A stretch of DNA of 64,000 nt from Desmodus rotundus (GCF_022682495.2 NC_071390.1:173377220-173441219), one strand, 5' to 3'; positions 11,870 through 23,837 are shown, counted from the first letter of the stretch. The notes: a model not told the origin generated them from the letters alone. Numbers and translations: made by a program.

Positions 11870-12010
11870 CTCTCTTCTTAAACTTATCCTCACCAAAACT
11901 CTATGAAATTAGGTTGTATTAACATTCCCAGTTTTAAGGTAAGGAAGCCCAGGTACAAAGACCTTAAATCACTTTCCCCTTCAGAACCTGAGCCAGGAAT
12001 CCCTGCAGTA
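11870..12010 (-). repeat. MIR SINE fragment
   Basis: Diverged reverse-strand MIR: CTCTATGAAATTAGGTTGTA, then CCCAGTTTTAAGGTAAGGAA, then a remnant of the 'gtcacacagc...gagccagg' stretch. Confidence 0.6.
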
Positions 12011-12254
12011 TTGCCAGAGCAGAGAGGATGGTGTCCCCAACCAATGTACCTTTGGAAGGGGTGCAGAAAACAAGATTAATTCAAGCAACATCCCAGAGGG
12101 CTAAATCAGCAGCTTTGGAAATGGGCAGCAAGGAAGAGAATGCACACAGAGACAGCTCCGGGCTTCCTCCCGGTCAGCACAAACAGGACCGACATCCACA
12201 TACTTCTCCCACCCCTTCAGGATCTTGCATTGCTCTGGTACATTTGTTATACTG

Positions 12255-12930
12255 ACTAGCCAATGTTGACACATTATTATGAAAGAAGGTCCATAGTTCA
12301 CATTACAGGGTTCACTCCGTGTTGTACATTCTATGAGTTCTAACAAATGTACAATGACATGCATCCACCACGATAGTATCACACAGAATCATTTCACTGC
12401 CCTAAAAATTCTTCGTGCTCCACTTATTCACGCTTTCCTCTCTTTCTCACAAACCTGGGCAAGCACTGTTTATTTTTCTTATTGTTTCCATAATTTGGGG
12501 GTTTTTTTCCAGAATGTCATAACTGGAATCATAAGTACATAGCCTTTTCAGATTGCTTTCTTTCCCTTAGCAATATGCGTTTGTTTCCTCTATAGCTTTT
12601 GGTGGCTTAATAGCACATTTCTTTTAATCACTGCATAATATTCCATTGTATGGACATACCACAGTTCATTTATCCATTCACCTACTAAAGGACATCTTAG
12701 TTGCTTCTGATTTTTGGCAATAATAAATAAGGTTTCTTTAAAAATTGGGGTACAGGTTTTGTGTCGATGTAAGTTTTCAATTCATGTGTGTAAAAATACC
12801 AAGGAGCATGAGCATGACTGAATCATACAGTGGGAGTATGTTTAGTTTTCCAAGAAACTACCAAAGTTCCCTGGTTCTTTCCTTGCTCATGTCTAGTCTA
12901 CAAATGAGCCCATCAAAGGCACTCCTCATT
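12255..12930 (-). repeat. old L1 3' end
   Basis: Strong match to the reverse strand of an old L1 ORF2 end and 3' UTR: GTTGTACATTCTATGAGTTC, AATGTACAATGACATGCATC, ATAATATTCCATTGTATGGA, then CAGTTCATTTATCCATTCAC. Frames in it are only shadows of the dead ORF2. Confidence 0.85.
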
Positions 12931-12936
12931 TGTCAC

Positions 12937-12966
12937 TGTATGTATGTATGTATGTATGTATGTATG
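12937..12966. repeat. (TATG)n microsatellite
   Basis: About seven uninterrupted TGTA units. The 84-codon plus frame at 12745-12999 contains the artefactual MYVCMYVC pattern because it reads through this repeat. Confidence 0.95.
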
Positions 12967-12979
12967 CATTTAGAGTATC

Positions 12980-14190
12980 TCCTTTGGATGCTTTCTTAGA
13001 AATCCATGTCTCTGCTTATATGTCCCATCTTTTCTTCTTTGTTGGCAATGTTTTCTTGTAACATATAAATAATTCCAACTTTCATGTTATCTGTGAGTCT
13101 GGTTCTGATGGATTTCTTGTCTCTTCAGAGTGTGCTATTTCTTGCTTTTGGCATGCCTTTTTAACTTTTTGTTGACTGCATTGTATCAGGTAATAGGAAC
13201 TGAGGTAAATAGCCTATTAGCGTGATGCTATATGTTAGCTGGTTAGGACTTGGGCTACATTTAACGTCTGTTGTGGCTGAAGATGCCTGAGTCTTCAAAT
13301 TCCTCTAGAGTAATTCTTTTCATCTCCTCTCTTGACTTTGGGCTTCTCTATGTACTCTTCCTCAGAAAGAATTTGTATCTTGAAGTTATTTCAGCTGTAA
13401 TTCACTGTTATATTGGAGCTCTGTTGGTGCAGTGGTAAGATGTCAAGACAGAGGGGGGGAGGAAAGTGAGAAAGAGAGAGAGGGAGGGAGAGAGAAAGAC
13501 GTATAATCTTCTGATTAAAGCTCAGTCTTTTAGTGGGCCTGGGTCTTGGGACTATGATCTTCACATCATTTCCTCAGTGGAAGAGCTGTTTCCTCCTGCT
13601 TCCTGCCTCCATCCCTGGCTATAGTTTTCCAAATGTGGTGCCTTTAAGCCCTGTTCCCTGATCAAAATAAACTTTTACCCCCCTAGGTGGCACAGAAAGA
13701 CTGGAGTGGGGAGGAATTCCATTCTTCTATCTGGATAAGGCTCCAGCAGAGTCCTTTCCTAGGAGAATGGGATTTTGTCACTATCAGAACCTGATGAGGT
13801 TCTTGAATGAAAAGCCTGTGAAAGTTTGGGGAGCTCCAAAGACTGATGAGCCCAGAAGTGTCTTGCTGTTACACCTGTCCATACTCTGTATCTGGAAATT
13901 TGTGAAATTACCATTTAAATGTTCTCATCAGTGCATAGCTCTAGTACCTTCTTTCTAGGTAAGCAAATCTCTGTCTCCCTACACTTTTAGGTGGCCATTG
14001 TCCCTGAGTTTACTCTTCTCTGATAGGCCCAGGAAAAGTCATTGATTTTTCAGTTCATCCAGTATTTCCTTAAAAGAATAGGAATAATGGCTTCTAAGTG
14101 CTTCACATGTTTGAGCTAAACTCAAAATCCTTACTTTATGGTGGGGGTAATTTTCAATGCTTCTTTATTTTAATGCATTTCCTTGGCTAT
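12980..14190 (-). repeat. old L1-related 3' tract
   Basis: T-rich sequence following a known old-LINE order: a 'tgttggcaatgttttcttg' segment, GAGGTAAATAGCCTATTAGC near 13202, CCTGAGTCTTCAAATTCCTC near 13288, CTCAGTCTTTTAGTGGGCCT near 13522, GTTTCCTCCTGCTTCCTGCC near 13588. A GA-rich stretch lies at 13449-13500. The family identity (L1ME-type) is my reading from memory. Confidence 0.5.
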
Positions 14191-14970
14191 TTCTTATGAT
14201 GCACGGAAATCTTTTGGGGACTCTATTTTGCTACAGCTACTTCTGCGAACATTTCAAGCAGCAAACTTTGACTAGTGCTGCAAGGGAATGACCACAGAGC
14301 ATCTGGCCTCCAGCTATACCACAGACTTCTTGTTTCCTGACCTGGAGCTTTTCTGACATAGCCCCCGGCTCTCTGTGGGAACCCACGCAACACTAAGGCA
14401 TGCAACACTTACACGCAACATCACAACCTAGAAGTAAAGGAGAGTTAAGACCCAGAGACCATCTTTGACTAATAGGGGAGACGAGCTGATGGAGAAATGT
14501 TTTTCCCTTCTATATTCCAGGCAGACAAGAATTTCAAAAGTTTCCCGGAATGTCCTGGGGAGACAGAGCACCAGGCCCTACAGCAGTGTCTAGTTCAGTA
14601 GTCTGTTTTTGTATTGGCTTCCCTGTCTCCTCTCCGGTTTCTGCTCCCTGAAATTCCATTCCAGGTGGAAACCCACAGGCAAGTCTTCGTCTCAGCCTGT
14701 GCTTCTAGGGAGCCCAGACAAAGACAGAAGCTGATTCAAACAGAAGTTCTAGAGGTGAAATTCAGGAGCTCAGAATCACATACAGCTGATCATTCTACTT
14801 CTAAAAGATATTATGGTAGATGCTGAAAAGCTAAGTAAAATCTGGTGTTCAACCTCTTGTCTTTGCAGTTGGGTGACTGGGTAGCATGCTGGCTTTGTGG
14901 GGGGTGTTTGTATGAAAAATAAGGGCCTCCTGCATAAATCTTCCATGTAAAGTGGATCAGAAAAGTCAAA
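14191..14970. other. unassigned sequence upstream of the LEUTX retrocopy
   Basis: No gene recognised. Part of 14480-14740 resembles an old interspersed repeat I cannot name. I see no promoter-like feature that would serve the LEUTX-like sequence downstream. Confidence 0.4.
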
Positions 14971-14977
14971 GTCTGCT

Positions 14978-15545
14978 CACCGGCGCCACGCAAATGTTAG
15001 TCTGGAACAGCTTACAATACTGAAAGATACATTTGAAAAAGACCATGTGTCCATGAAGAGTTACTATAGCAGGACTTATTTCAGCTACTCAACTTGATGA
15101 GTTGGTAATAAACACTTGGTTCAAGAACCAGTGCATCAAAACGAGGAAGAAGCAGCTACAATATCAGCCAAGTCTGGCACTAGAAGCCCTAAACCAAATC
15201 ATTTCAGTGAAGGAGGAGAAGACCCCTTTACAAACATCATCCCATGAGTCCCAGCATTGTGGATGCCTATGACCATGAACCCCTAAGCTTTCTGGCATCA
15301 ACCAACCCAGCAGAGCTGGTGCCTTTGTGTGGAATACATCATGGGATTCTCAGCCTTGTGATCTCCTACAGATGTGTCCAGTGCTCTGATCCTCCTTGGG
15401 CCTCCACCCCTAGGACATAGGTCAGTTTGTACAATGATCTGCCTCCCTGGGGGTGATCACCCCAGCATGCTGGGTCAATACCTCGCCCCACAGTGCCCTG
15501 GCTGAGGAGTGTGGCTGGCACTGATCTTCAGTGTGATGGCTGATA
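14978..15545 (+). pseudogene. LEUTX: LEUTX-like homeobox processed pseudogene
   Basis: LEUTX is a eutherian PRD-like homeodomain transcription factor active in the early embryo. Frame 1 (14978-15064) gives HRRHANVSLEQLTILKDTFE and continues through helix 1. After a one-base shift near 15062-15065, the next frame (15063 on) gives IAGLISATQLDELVINTWFK, with the recognition-helix core WFKNQ at 15117-15131, then QPSLALEALNQIISVKEEKT. Further shifts are needed for SPSIVDAYDH (15247), TSWDSQPCD (15336), DPPWASTP (15388), then YNDLP and GQYLAPQ. The order and spacing match the LEUTX C-terminal half (SPGISDANDH, SSWDSQSYD, NPPWAST, YDLP, NQYLFP). Total length is close to the roughly 200-codon gene. 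No intron interrupts the homeobox, where PRD-class genes usually have one before WF, so I read it as a retrocopy. At least four frame changes and stop codons disable it. A degenerate copy of the true gene is less likely. Confidence 0.82.
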
Positions 15546-17280
15546 CATCCACAGCTTCTGAGAGAGATCTGTGATCCAAATCTTGCCAAACTGAGAGGCA
15601 TTTCCAAATAAGTTCCATAATTTGAGTGGGCTGACTCCAGTCTAACCTGACCAGTTATTTATCTTTTCTGTAAGAAGAGATTTCTCTGCCTTTCATCATT
15701 GCCTGAAATGTCTGGCCTCCGAGTCTCCTGAGCCAAATTTCAGCATCAAGGACAGTCATCAGTGCCTTTGGAGGAAGCAGAAGCCAGCCAGTTTTCCTTG
15801 GGTCCTAGCTTGCCCCAACTGAGCTCAGCACCACAAAAGCACCCCAACTAAAGTCCCTACCATGTAAAGGTTCCTGTCCCCCAAGGACCATCTTTGTTTC
15901 TTACACACAAGAAACAACAAACATTTAAAAACATGACCCCAGCAATATTTATTGGTGGACTAGGGTGTCCCATCACTTGAGCCTCCAGAAAAACAATGAT
16001 TAATAGCTACTTCCTGGTGCAAATAGCTCTGAGAGAGCTCTGGAGTACAATGCAGGAGCTACCACTGCCCAGTGGAGCTCAGAAAGCCCAGATGCCACAT
16101 GGAAAAGCACAGGCAGCTTCTTACCGGTGTCGGCCCATCCCCCAGTGTCACAGAGCTTGCCGCCAAAAGGGATCCCTTCAGCTACGAGCTTCCCTTTGGA
16201 GGAAAAGGATAACAGAAGACCCAGCAGCTTCAACCAGCAAGGACCCAAGCAGTCCTCATGGCTGTCAGGGACACCCAAAGCTTCTGCCACTAAGGACTCC
16301 CTCAGTCTTTGCCTATGCTAATCCCAGCTGATGGAGCTGCCCAGAATCCATGCCACTGAGCCTCCCCAGAGAAGGAGCCAGTGTTGCGACCCCAGCACAG
16401 CGGCCCTGGCCCAGTGCACGAACACCCACCCCCACGACGGTTAGCTATGAATCAAATGGACGTTGATGGGGTTCGAGCAGAGGTTTTACTACAGTACTAC
16501 CCACGAAGGTGCAGGCCAAAAGGACCCCCTGCTGAGCGCCCAGGATTAAAGAGCCCCAAACAAGCCTGCTTTATTTACCTGGCTTGGAGACATTTTGAAA
16601 GCCACTATGCAAAGACCACAATGAGAAATCCGACCTGCAGTTGTCCTGAGCAGTGGCTAGGGAGACGCATCAAGATGAAGGCTGACAAGTGGACCATGGT
16701 CCCTTGATTCCACCCCTCACTGGGACCCGAAGCCTTTGTACCAGAGTGGGCAAAATGGGCAGGAAGTGGAGAGGAGAGGTTTCTGAACTCCTTGATATGG
16801 GAGCCCCAGGGACTGCAGCACTCAAATCCATTGGCGAAGCCCTGGCATGGGCCACAACTAGATCTGGAGAATGGAAAGGTCGTTCTCCCAAGGAAGGAGT
16901 TGACGGGGTTCTGAAAGTTGGAGCATTTAAACAGGCTTCTGCAAGTAACTTGTGTCTTCTTTACCTTAATGTTTATGGGAAAGAGATTCTGTCTGGCTGG
17001 GGAATGCTTAACCCACTAAGTGTTATAAAACCAAAACTGTTAATGGAGGCTATGGTTAAGAAAGAAAAAATTCTGTAATATATCTGTAAATGGAAAAAAG
17101 AGCTACTTGCCGTTAACGTCGGATAACTGTCCTTCCATGACTTTCCGTGGCTTCTCCACCTGTCAGCCACCTCTCAGCCTCTCTGCATCCATCTTCTGCC
17201 TCTCGATAGCACACTGTCAGCATCGTAGAATCTCCTGCTGTCACGCACCTTCCCCTACATTTTCAAAAATTAAGAAAAAA
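15546..17280. other. unassigned sequence, part possibly LTR-like
   Basis: The first part may include the 3' UTR of the LEUTX retrocopy; an A-rich stretch at 15909-15935 might be a decayed tail. The stretch at 16380-16700 has the feel of a retroviral LTR read on the minus strand, but no ends or duplications are visible. Frames of 108-129 codons at 16381-17078 show no family motif. Confidence 0.35.
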
Positions 17281-17282
17281 GA

Positions 17283-17511
17283 GCTCTGGCTGGTGTGGCT
17301 CAGTGGATTGAGTGTCGGCCTGTGAACCAAAAGGTTGCTGGTTTGATTCCCAGTCAGGGCACATGCCTGGGTTGCTGGCCAGGTTCCTGCTAGGGGGTCA
17401 TATGAGAAGCAACCACACATTGATGTTTCTCTCCCTCTCTCCCCCTGACTTCCCTTCTCTCTAAAAAAAATAAGTAAAATGTTTAAAAAAAAAAGAAAGA
17501 AAAAGAAAAAA
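17283..17511 (+). mobile_element. VES SINE (bat tRNA-derived)
   Basis: Starts with the VES head CTCTGGCTGGTGTGGCTCAG, carries degenerate internal RNA polymerase III boxes (A box around 17296-17308, B box-like GGTTTGATTCC near 17340), then CAGTCAGGGCACATGCCTGG, a CT-rich 3' part and an A-rich tail. It is an untranslated short retroelement copied by L1 machinery. Flanking A-rich sequence prevents a clean duplication call. Confidence 0.95.
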
Positions 17512-17940
17512 CAATGCCATTGGCCATGGGTGCCTGTGCTCCGGTGGGGGAAAGGGAGATTATCGGGAGTTGGGGAACCACTGCTCGCCGGGTGTTTGTG
17601 GACTGGCTGTTGCTCTGCAGCGAAGGCTTGCTTCAGAAGGTAAGCCACCGATGTCACTACATGCAACGTTTTGTTTACACGAGTTTTTACATTCATTTTT
17701 TAAAAGTTTAGCTGACAGCTGACTTGTTTCGGTAGCACACCTCCCTCAGTGAAGGAAGCAACGTATTGACTTACATCCACGTGTGGGCCCCTTACCTCCC
17801 GGTGGGCGGGCTCCCCGAGTAACCCCGAACTAGAGAAGTACAGAGGAGCTAACCGAGCGCTGTTCAGTATGTACTGTGCTGTAAAACTGTTCAGTGTTCT
17901 ATGTTCCGTACTCCCTGCTCTCATCCCCACACAGTCACCT
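17512..17940. other. unassigned intergenic sequence
   Basis: Nothing recognised. A 92-codon minus frame at 17700-17978 has no motif. Confidence 0.5.
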
Positions 17941-17944
17941 GTAT

Positions 17945-18065
17945 CGAAGTAGGGAATATCATCACACTGTTTTATCAATGCTTTTCAGGTAAGGCACGGG
18001 AGGTTCAGTGAAGTCTGACGTGTCCAATGTCTCACAGCCCCTCCGAGGCAGTCATAACCCCCAGT
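17945..18065 (-). repeat. MIR SINE fragment
   Basis: Diverged reverse MIR: a 'gggaatatcatcacactgttttatc' remnant, TTTTCAGGTAAGGCACGGGA, then CAATGTCTCACAGCCCCTCC. Confidence 0.45.
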
Positions 18066-18194
18066 GTGCCCCCCACAGCGACCCCAGTGACCCTGGCCAC
18101 TCAGCGCCTGTGCCTTTGTGCGGCTGGCTCTCATGTCATATCAACATTAGTGCATGAGACCAAAGAATACAGCAGCAGTGATACAGTGTGACTT

Positions 18195-18545
18195 TCAAAG
18201 TGTAATGGGCTGGATACTTGTGTCCCCCAAATTCATGTGTTGGAATCCTCTGCCCCGCTCTGATGGTGTTAGGAGGTGGGGACCTTTGGGAGTCTCCAGG
18301 AAGGTGGTGCCCTGGCGAATGGAATTAGTGCCCTCCTAAGAGACAGTCTAGAAAGTTCCCACGCCCTCTTTCCGTGACGTGAGGGTACCAGGAGAAGACA
18401 GCCATCTACAGCCTGGATGAGGGCCCTCACCGGACGCCCGCCATGCTGGCGCCTGACCTTAGGCCTCCAGCCTCCAGAACTAAGAGAAATAAGTGTAAAA
18501 GCCACCCGGTCTGTGCTATTCTGTTACAGCAGCCCAACTAAAACT
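18195..18545 (+). mobile_element. MaLR LTR (MLT1/MST type)
   Basis: Clear mammalian MaLR LTR: CTTGTGTCCCCCAAATTCAT, then GATGGTGTTAGGAGGTGGGG, GGAATTAGTGCCCTCC, GCCTCCAGCCTCCAGAACTA and AAGCCACCCGGTCTGTGCTA, ending GCAGCCCAACTAAAACTG. It lies directly before a second MaLR LTR in the same orientation. Confidence 0.85.
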
Positions 18546-18554
18546 GAAGGCTAG

Positions 18555-18934
18555 GTCATAGAAGGTGCTGTTATGCTCTGAGGCCGCCTGCTCTGGGAGC
18601 GCCAGCTCCCATGTCACGAGACCGTCCCAGTCCCACGGAGAGGTGCAGGTGGCAATGAACTGGCACTTCTGCCAACAGCCAGCACCGACTTGCCGGCCAT
18701 GGGAGGGAGCTGCCTTGGGAGAGGACCCTTCATGCCCGGTCGGACCTTCAGAGGACTGCAGCCCTGCCGACACCTTCCCTGTCACCTCATGAGAAACCCA
18801 GATCAGGGCCACCCTGCTTAGCTGCTTCCAAAGTCCTGACCCACGTGACCTGTGTCAGACAATAAATCTCACTGGTGTTTTAAGTCTTTAAGTTTTGGCC
18901 TAAGCTGTTATACAGCAATAGATGACTAATACAG
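18555..18934 (+). mobile_element. MaLR LTR (MLT1 type)
   Basis: Follows the MLT1 order: CTGCTCTGGGAGCGCCAGCT, TGCCAACAGCCAGCACCGAC, CCTTCAGAGGACTGCAGCCC, GACAATAAATCTCACTGGTG with its polyadenylation signal near 18860, then TATACAGCAATAGATGACTA. Its 5' end is not sharp. Confidence 0.85.
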
Positions 18935-19655
18935 CACTGGGCCAGCCTAGCTCCGGGGCCTGTTTTCTTCGTTGCCATGTAAGAGCATGGGAAGGGATGA
19001 CTTCCTCTTACATGCTGTAGTGTTAGTGAAGTCCAAGTTTGGGTGTCACCTACCGTGGTCTCAGCTAACACCCGAAGTCTGCATTCCAAACTTGAGAAAG
19101 ATGGGGGTGGGCAAGGCCGTACAGGATTATGGGGTTGGGTTAGATACACCTGGACTCAAATCCTCCCTCAGTCACCTTGCTCACTTCACGCGTGTCCGAA
19201 GGGGAGGCCGTCATCACCAGAGAGACAAAGGACAACTTGTAAGGTCCGACCTCTCCAAGTAAGGCTAAGAGCTGGAGTTATGGAGGGAGAGTAGCATTCA
19301 GAGACTGATGGATTTTTCAGACCTGTAGCTGCGGATGCCTGCGCGACACTGTGGCTGCCTCGGTGACTGAGCAGCGCGGCTGCTGATGCAAAGCGGTCCT
19401 TGATCAATGAGGTCAGGTTCCAAACCAGGCCTGGCATTTACTTGTGGCTCTAGGCAAAAAAGCAATGAGGCTTTTCCTAGGAATATAAGAACTCTCTACA
19501 TTGCCTTAAGCCATTTCACTTCAACGTTCTTGTCTGCAGAAGAATGAAGATGTTGTAACAGCAACTGTTTATTAAGGGCCTGCTCTGAGCTAGTTGCCAT
19601 ACACCCTCTGTTGCAAACACTCAACTCAACCATAGCAGCACAATAGCTACCGTAA
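18935..19655. other. unassigned intergenic sequence
   Basis: No gene recognised. Frames of 83-96 codons overlap on both strands without motifs. Confidence 0.5.
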
Positions 19656-19669
19656 AGACTGATAAGACA

Positions 19670-19770
19670 AGTGAAGGTGGCTGCCTTCCAATAAAACTTT
19701 ATTTATAAAGACAGGCAGCAGGGGGGTTGGCACATGGCCATAATTTGCCGATCCTGCTCTAGACTGCCTC
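19670..19770. repeat. old DNA-transposon-like fragment
   Basis: CCAATAAAACTTTATTTATA followed by an 'aagacaggcagcagg' segment and CATAATTTGCCGATCCTGCT resembles the end of a common mammalian hAT-type short element. I cannot settle the family name. Confidence 0.45.
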
Positions 19771-19779
19771 TAGCAGCAG

Positions 19780-20130
19780 CCGTGGCGGGCCCTTTCTCCT
19801 CCCCCAGCTTCCACACATTACGCTTTCCCTGTCCTGGCATGCTCGTCACCTACTGGTCCTTCAGTTCAGGGCTAAAGCATCCCTTCCCTGGGGGGGAGGT
19901 GCTGTCCACTCCTTTACACCATCAGATCCCCTGCCCTATGCTTCCCAAACTATTTTCAGTTTCCTAGCCCTCTTCTCCCTTTATTGTAATTACGTGTCTC
20001 TGCGTCTTTCCTCCCTGACACTGTGAGCCCTGTGAAGGCAGACATTAGGTTTGTCGTCTGAATCTGATCCACAGGGAGGAGTCCACCTCCTCACACATAG
20101 AAGGCGTTTGGTAAATATGGGGGGAAAGAA
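19780..20130 (+). repeat. L2 LINE 3' end
   Basis: Pyrimidine-rich L2 tail layout: a 'gccctcttctccctttattg' segment, CTGACACTGTGAGCCCTGTG, AAGGCAGACATTAGGTTTGT, then a remnant of the 'cacatagaaggcgtttggtaaatat' ending. It is diverged but in the right order. Confidence 0.6.
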
Positions 20131-21838
20131 TGAACGATACTACAGAGAACACGAGGCAGAGTTGGACCACTTAGCACTGTGTCTACCTATGTTACAATTG
20201 TTCCTAAGGCTACTTTGTTCCCAAGAAGTGAATTCTACCCTCCTATACTTTGTTAAACTCACAGGCAATTTGATCTCAATTTCATAAGGTAAGACTCAAG
20301 ATGAGGAAACGTCTGTGAAATTTGTGTTTAAGGCACTTTCATTCTCTTGCTACTATTTCCCTGCAATAGTGACCTTTCAATTTCACCTGAGTGTAAGTGG
20401 GGTTGTCAGAACATCAGGTTACATTATGCGATGCGGCTATTTGTGCCTTTTAAAAGCAATCAATGTAGGTTCCAAAGTGGACTGCACAGTGGGAAAGATA
20501 CCCTGATGATGTTCTCGGAACCACAGCAGCCAGGCTTGAATCTGGAAGCGGGTCAGCAGTCGCGAGGCATAGGCTTCTTGGAAATCAGTTTCGCTGGAAA
20601 CAGGTCCTCAATTATCTTCCCAGAAAATAAGGAACCCTTGGCTGTTGGGTGGCCTTGCCTCTGCAGGCAGACTGCAGCGAGCCTTGTGTTTGAGGGAGAA
20701 GGGTGGAATTGTGCTGTCAAGTTACTTGACTCTTTCAGGTGTGGGATATGGAGGTGTGTACTGGCACGTGCATTGAATTGTGGGGTCACTGATTGCCCCA
20801 CCTAATCTGAGGCTCAGAGGGTTCCCTGGCTGGAGGCCAGCTACTCCGCCTAGGCACCAGCCATCCCAGGACCCTTTTGCAGCAGTTCGGTTAGCCACGC
20901 CCACTTTCTCATTGGTACATCACTTAAAGGTGGAGCTAAGCAGCTCCCTGAGACACTGCCAGCCCTGGGCCGATTCTTCAGGGCAGTGTCAGAGCAGAGC
21001 TGCTGGAGGGCGAGCACTGCGGGGTGGAGGCAGGAGGGAGAAGGAGTCCAGCCCCGAAGGATGGGACAAGGGCTTTTCCACCTGCTGTTGTGTTGCCAGA
21101 AAACAAAGACCTCTTTGCTCTGCTCCCAGTCCCAAAGAATATGCTGTCAGCCGAAGTCTGGGAAGAGAGATGAGAAGCAAGTGGTTCAGACACACGGAAA
21201 TAAAAAATGAAAAGGAATTAACACAGCACTTCGCTTGCTCCTCGGAGAACTTCGGTGTGGCCATAATCCAAGGACACCCTCCCGGGCTTTTCCTCCACCG
21301 AGTCCAGTGTAAATAAGAATGGCCCTGCGTAAAGTTAGTTTTAAAGCCCGCTTGTCTGCAGACCGGCGGAACCATCCAATAAGAAGTGCATTTGGGCACT
21401 GACTGGATTCCGGGCACTGTTCTGGCGCTGTTCACGCGTGAGGTGGGAGCAAAGGAAACAGACATCCTTCTAAGTCAAAAAAAAAAATTGGCTAAGTACC
21501 AGCAACTTCATGTTTCCATCTAATATTAACTGTTCGGGTGCCTACGACAGTCCTGTAGACACTGTTGTTTTCCGGTGTGAGGAGCTCCAGCTGCGTTGTA
21601 GACGCTCATCTGCCGCTGTGAACATCGCGCCCGGTTTTTCCTTCGTGCACAATGAGACGACTACGGTCCACAGGGCCCTCACAGGATGTGTGGGCTAGCA
21701 CATGTCACAGCGCCTGGCACGCACGTGTTCAGTAATACCGGTCATGACCGTTCGCTTTCCAGAAAGTGAAGTTTAAGGTCTTCGTTCCCGATACGCCCTG
21801 AGCAGGGACATCTGATTATTTTTTTCCTGCCAGGCACT
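20131..21838. other. unassigned intergenic sequence with long chance frames
   Basis: Frames of 152 codons (20347-20805), 178 codons (20780-21316) and 158 codons (20989-21465, minus) overlap each other. None shows a domain, signal peptide or recognisable family, and I read them as products of locally higher GC. An 'agcgcctggcacgcacgtg' phrase near 21710 looks like the end of a MIR. Confidence 0.45.
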
Positions 21839-21839
21839 T

Positions 21840-21882
21840 TCTCCCCCTCCCTCTCCCTCTCCCTCTCCCTCTCCCTCTCCTC
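21840..21882. repeat. (CTCCCT)n microsatellite
   Basis: Six nearly perfect pyrimidine hexamer units. The complementary strand is a purine run. Confidence 0.92.
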
Positions 21883-23835
21883 GTTCATCTACTGTGACCG
21901 CACCCCACCTTCCCCTTCAGGTAACTCGTCCTCCCCCAGCACGGGCTGTAAGCCAAGGACCCCTGCCTCGCCTGGCTATGGAGTGGAAGGGGAAGAGTTT
22001 GCCACTGGAAACGTGATTCTCTGGTATGCTGATTATTTTAAGAAACCAAAGGCTCGGGAAGAAGCTCTGACCTTCCTCCCAAGTGCCTAAAAAAGAATCA
22101 GCTGGAGAACCTGCTCCAGGAAAGCTGTTTTCATCACGAATAAGCACAGTTGTATATCATCCAGAGTGTGACAGACAGTGAGAAACCCAGCAAGGCCTGT
22201 GTGAGCGAAGTCCTCCCTGCACCCCCTTATTAAAGGTGTCCCCACAGAGATTTGTTTACCAAACATTTGCTTTCCGTCTCCAGGTGAATGGCCTTCCTCT
22301 CCTTTGAAGTTCCAAAGTTAAATTTCCCCTCCTTCTTAGTTCAAGGTGGTATACAAGCCTTAACTGCCCGATTTGTTCTGGGATCCCAAAACCTTCCAGA
22401 ACCCCTGAATGAACATACGCAATACCTTTGGTTAATTTCTCCTGTTGATCTGTCTTGTGCAAATTATATTAGCACAGCTGGAAGAACTAATAGGGAAAAG
22501 AGGGGAAATGGGCCCCTCTCCCACGGACTGACTACTCACGTGGGCCAGCTGGGTCAGTCCGCATCTCTCCTGCGTCCTGTACTTCCCAAGGGCCAGCGCA
22601 TCTGCTCTTCCTCTGATTCTGCAGCTATTCTGTGTCCTTCCAACAGTATTTTTTTACACAGTTGCAGGGGGAGGGGGACTGTGGGTGTGGGAGGTAATTT
22701 AGCAGGTTGTTAAGAAGTTAATTGGCTCTTATTGTTGCAACCAAAGATCCTTAACATAGATATCATCGGAAAGAGGGATTTTAACCTATTCTTTCTAAAT
22801 GATGAAACCGGGTTGCCGTACACTGACTCTCTGTCTGCACCTTTACCATGTGGTTAGGTTTAACACAGCTCTGCAGCCCTGGCTGTCAGGAGCCCCCGTT
22901 CACAGACGAGGAAATAGAGCACCCAGATTTTCGAGCTGGCCCTCCTGTTGCCCGTGGAAAGAGCACGCCTCCGTGCACTCACAGAAAAAGCAGCTCAGGG
23001 ACCCAGGCGTAGGAGGATGATGGGTGGTGGTGAGATTCACTGGAGCAAAAACAAAAGGCTGCCCCAGGTGCCTGAGGTCTCATCCGTGACCAGGTGGCCC
23101 AGCTCCGTCTTGCTGCAGAAGAAGTCCTGGGCCTGGTGAGCACAGGCGGCCACCAGGAGGGTCAGGCCCGGAGCAGTGGTGCCGTCAGCCTGGGCTCTGG
23201 CGGTCCAGCACAGTCTCTGCTCCCAGCTGCGCCCGGCCCCATCGGCTCCACACCTCAACCCGCACGATGCTACGAGGGAGAAAACGCACACACAAAGCAA
23301 CCTCAGGCCTTGGTTAAGCTTTGATGATGTCATCTTGGGCTTGGGAAAAGGGTGAGCTTTCTCTTAAAGGAGCTCATCTTCTTCCTAATTCTTCCCAAGC
23401 TTGAGCTAGGCACTCCCCCTAACCAAATCCCTTTCCTGGATCTTCTGGAGTTTCATGCCTTTATCTTATTCCATCTTTTCCTCAGATTGTCTCAGGCTAG
23501 GCTCCTCCTTTTCAGGGTTGCCATTTCGGTTCCCACTGCACATGCCTCAAAGTTCTGCCTCATCATCTGGCTTCTACTGTACATGCCTCGGCACAGGAAT
23601 CTCCCCTTCATTGGTTCCCCCTACCCCGCCCCCATAGTAATCCCAGCTAATGGGCCAGTGGTCCCCAGGAAGATTGGAAGGCCAGTTCTTCCTGCCCACT
23701 CAAGGATTAAGTCCCTTCAGGGGAGGCTGCAGCTGCGCCCTGGGGAGCCTGTGAAGCTGCAGCTTCCTCGTTAGTCAGGGTTAATGTCTGATTCCAGTTG
23801 CCCCCTTTATGAATAACTAACCAGCTACCTACACT
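21883..23835. other. unassigned intergenic sequence
   Basis: No gene recognised. The 140- and 141-codon plus frames (22288-22713, 23352-23774) have no family motif and no matching splice or promoter context. Confidence 0.5.
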
Positions 23836-23837
23836 AA

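Noticed and set aside
12745..12999. Cysteine- and methionine-rich repeat peptide
   Set aside because: Product of reading through the (TATG)n microsatellite.
16380..16700. Possible retroviral LTR on the minus strand
   Set aside because: A TAAA-containing box and GC-rich flank suggest one, but no ends, duplication or relative in the window was found.
20780..21316. 178-codon plus-strand open frame
   Set aside because: Overlaps a 152-codon frame and a 158-codon antisense frame; no recognisable family; explained by locally raised GC.
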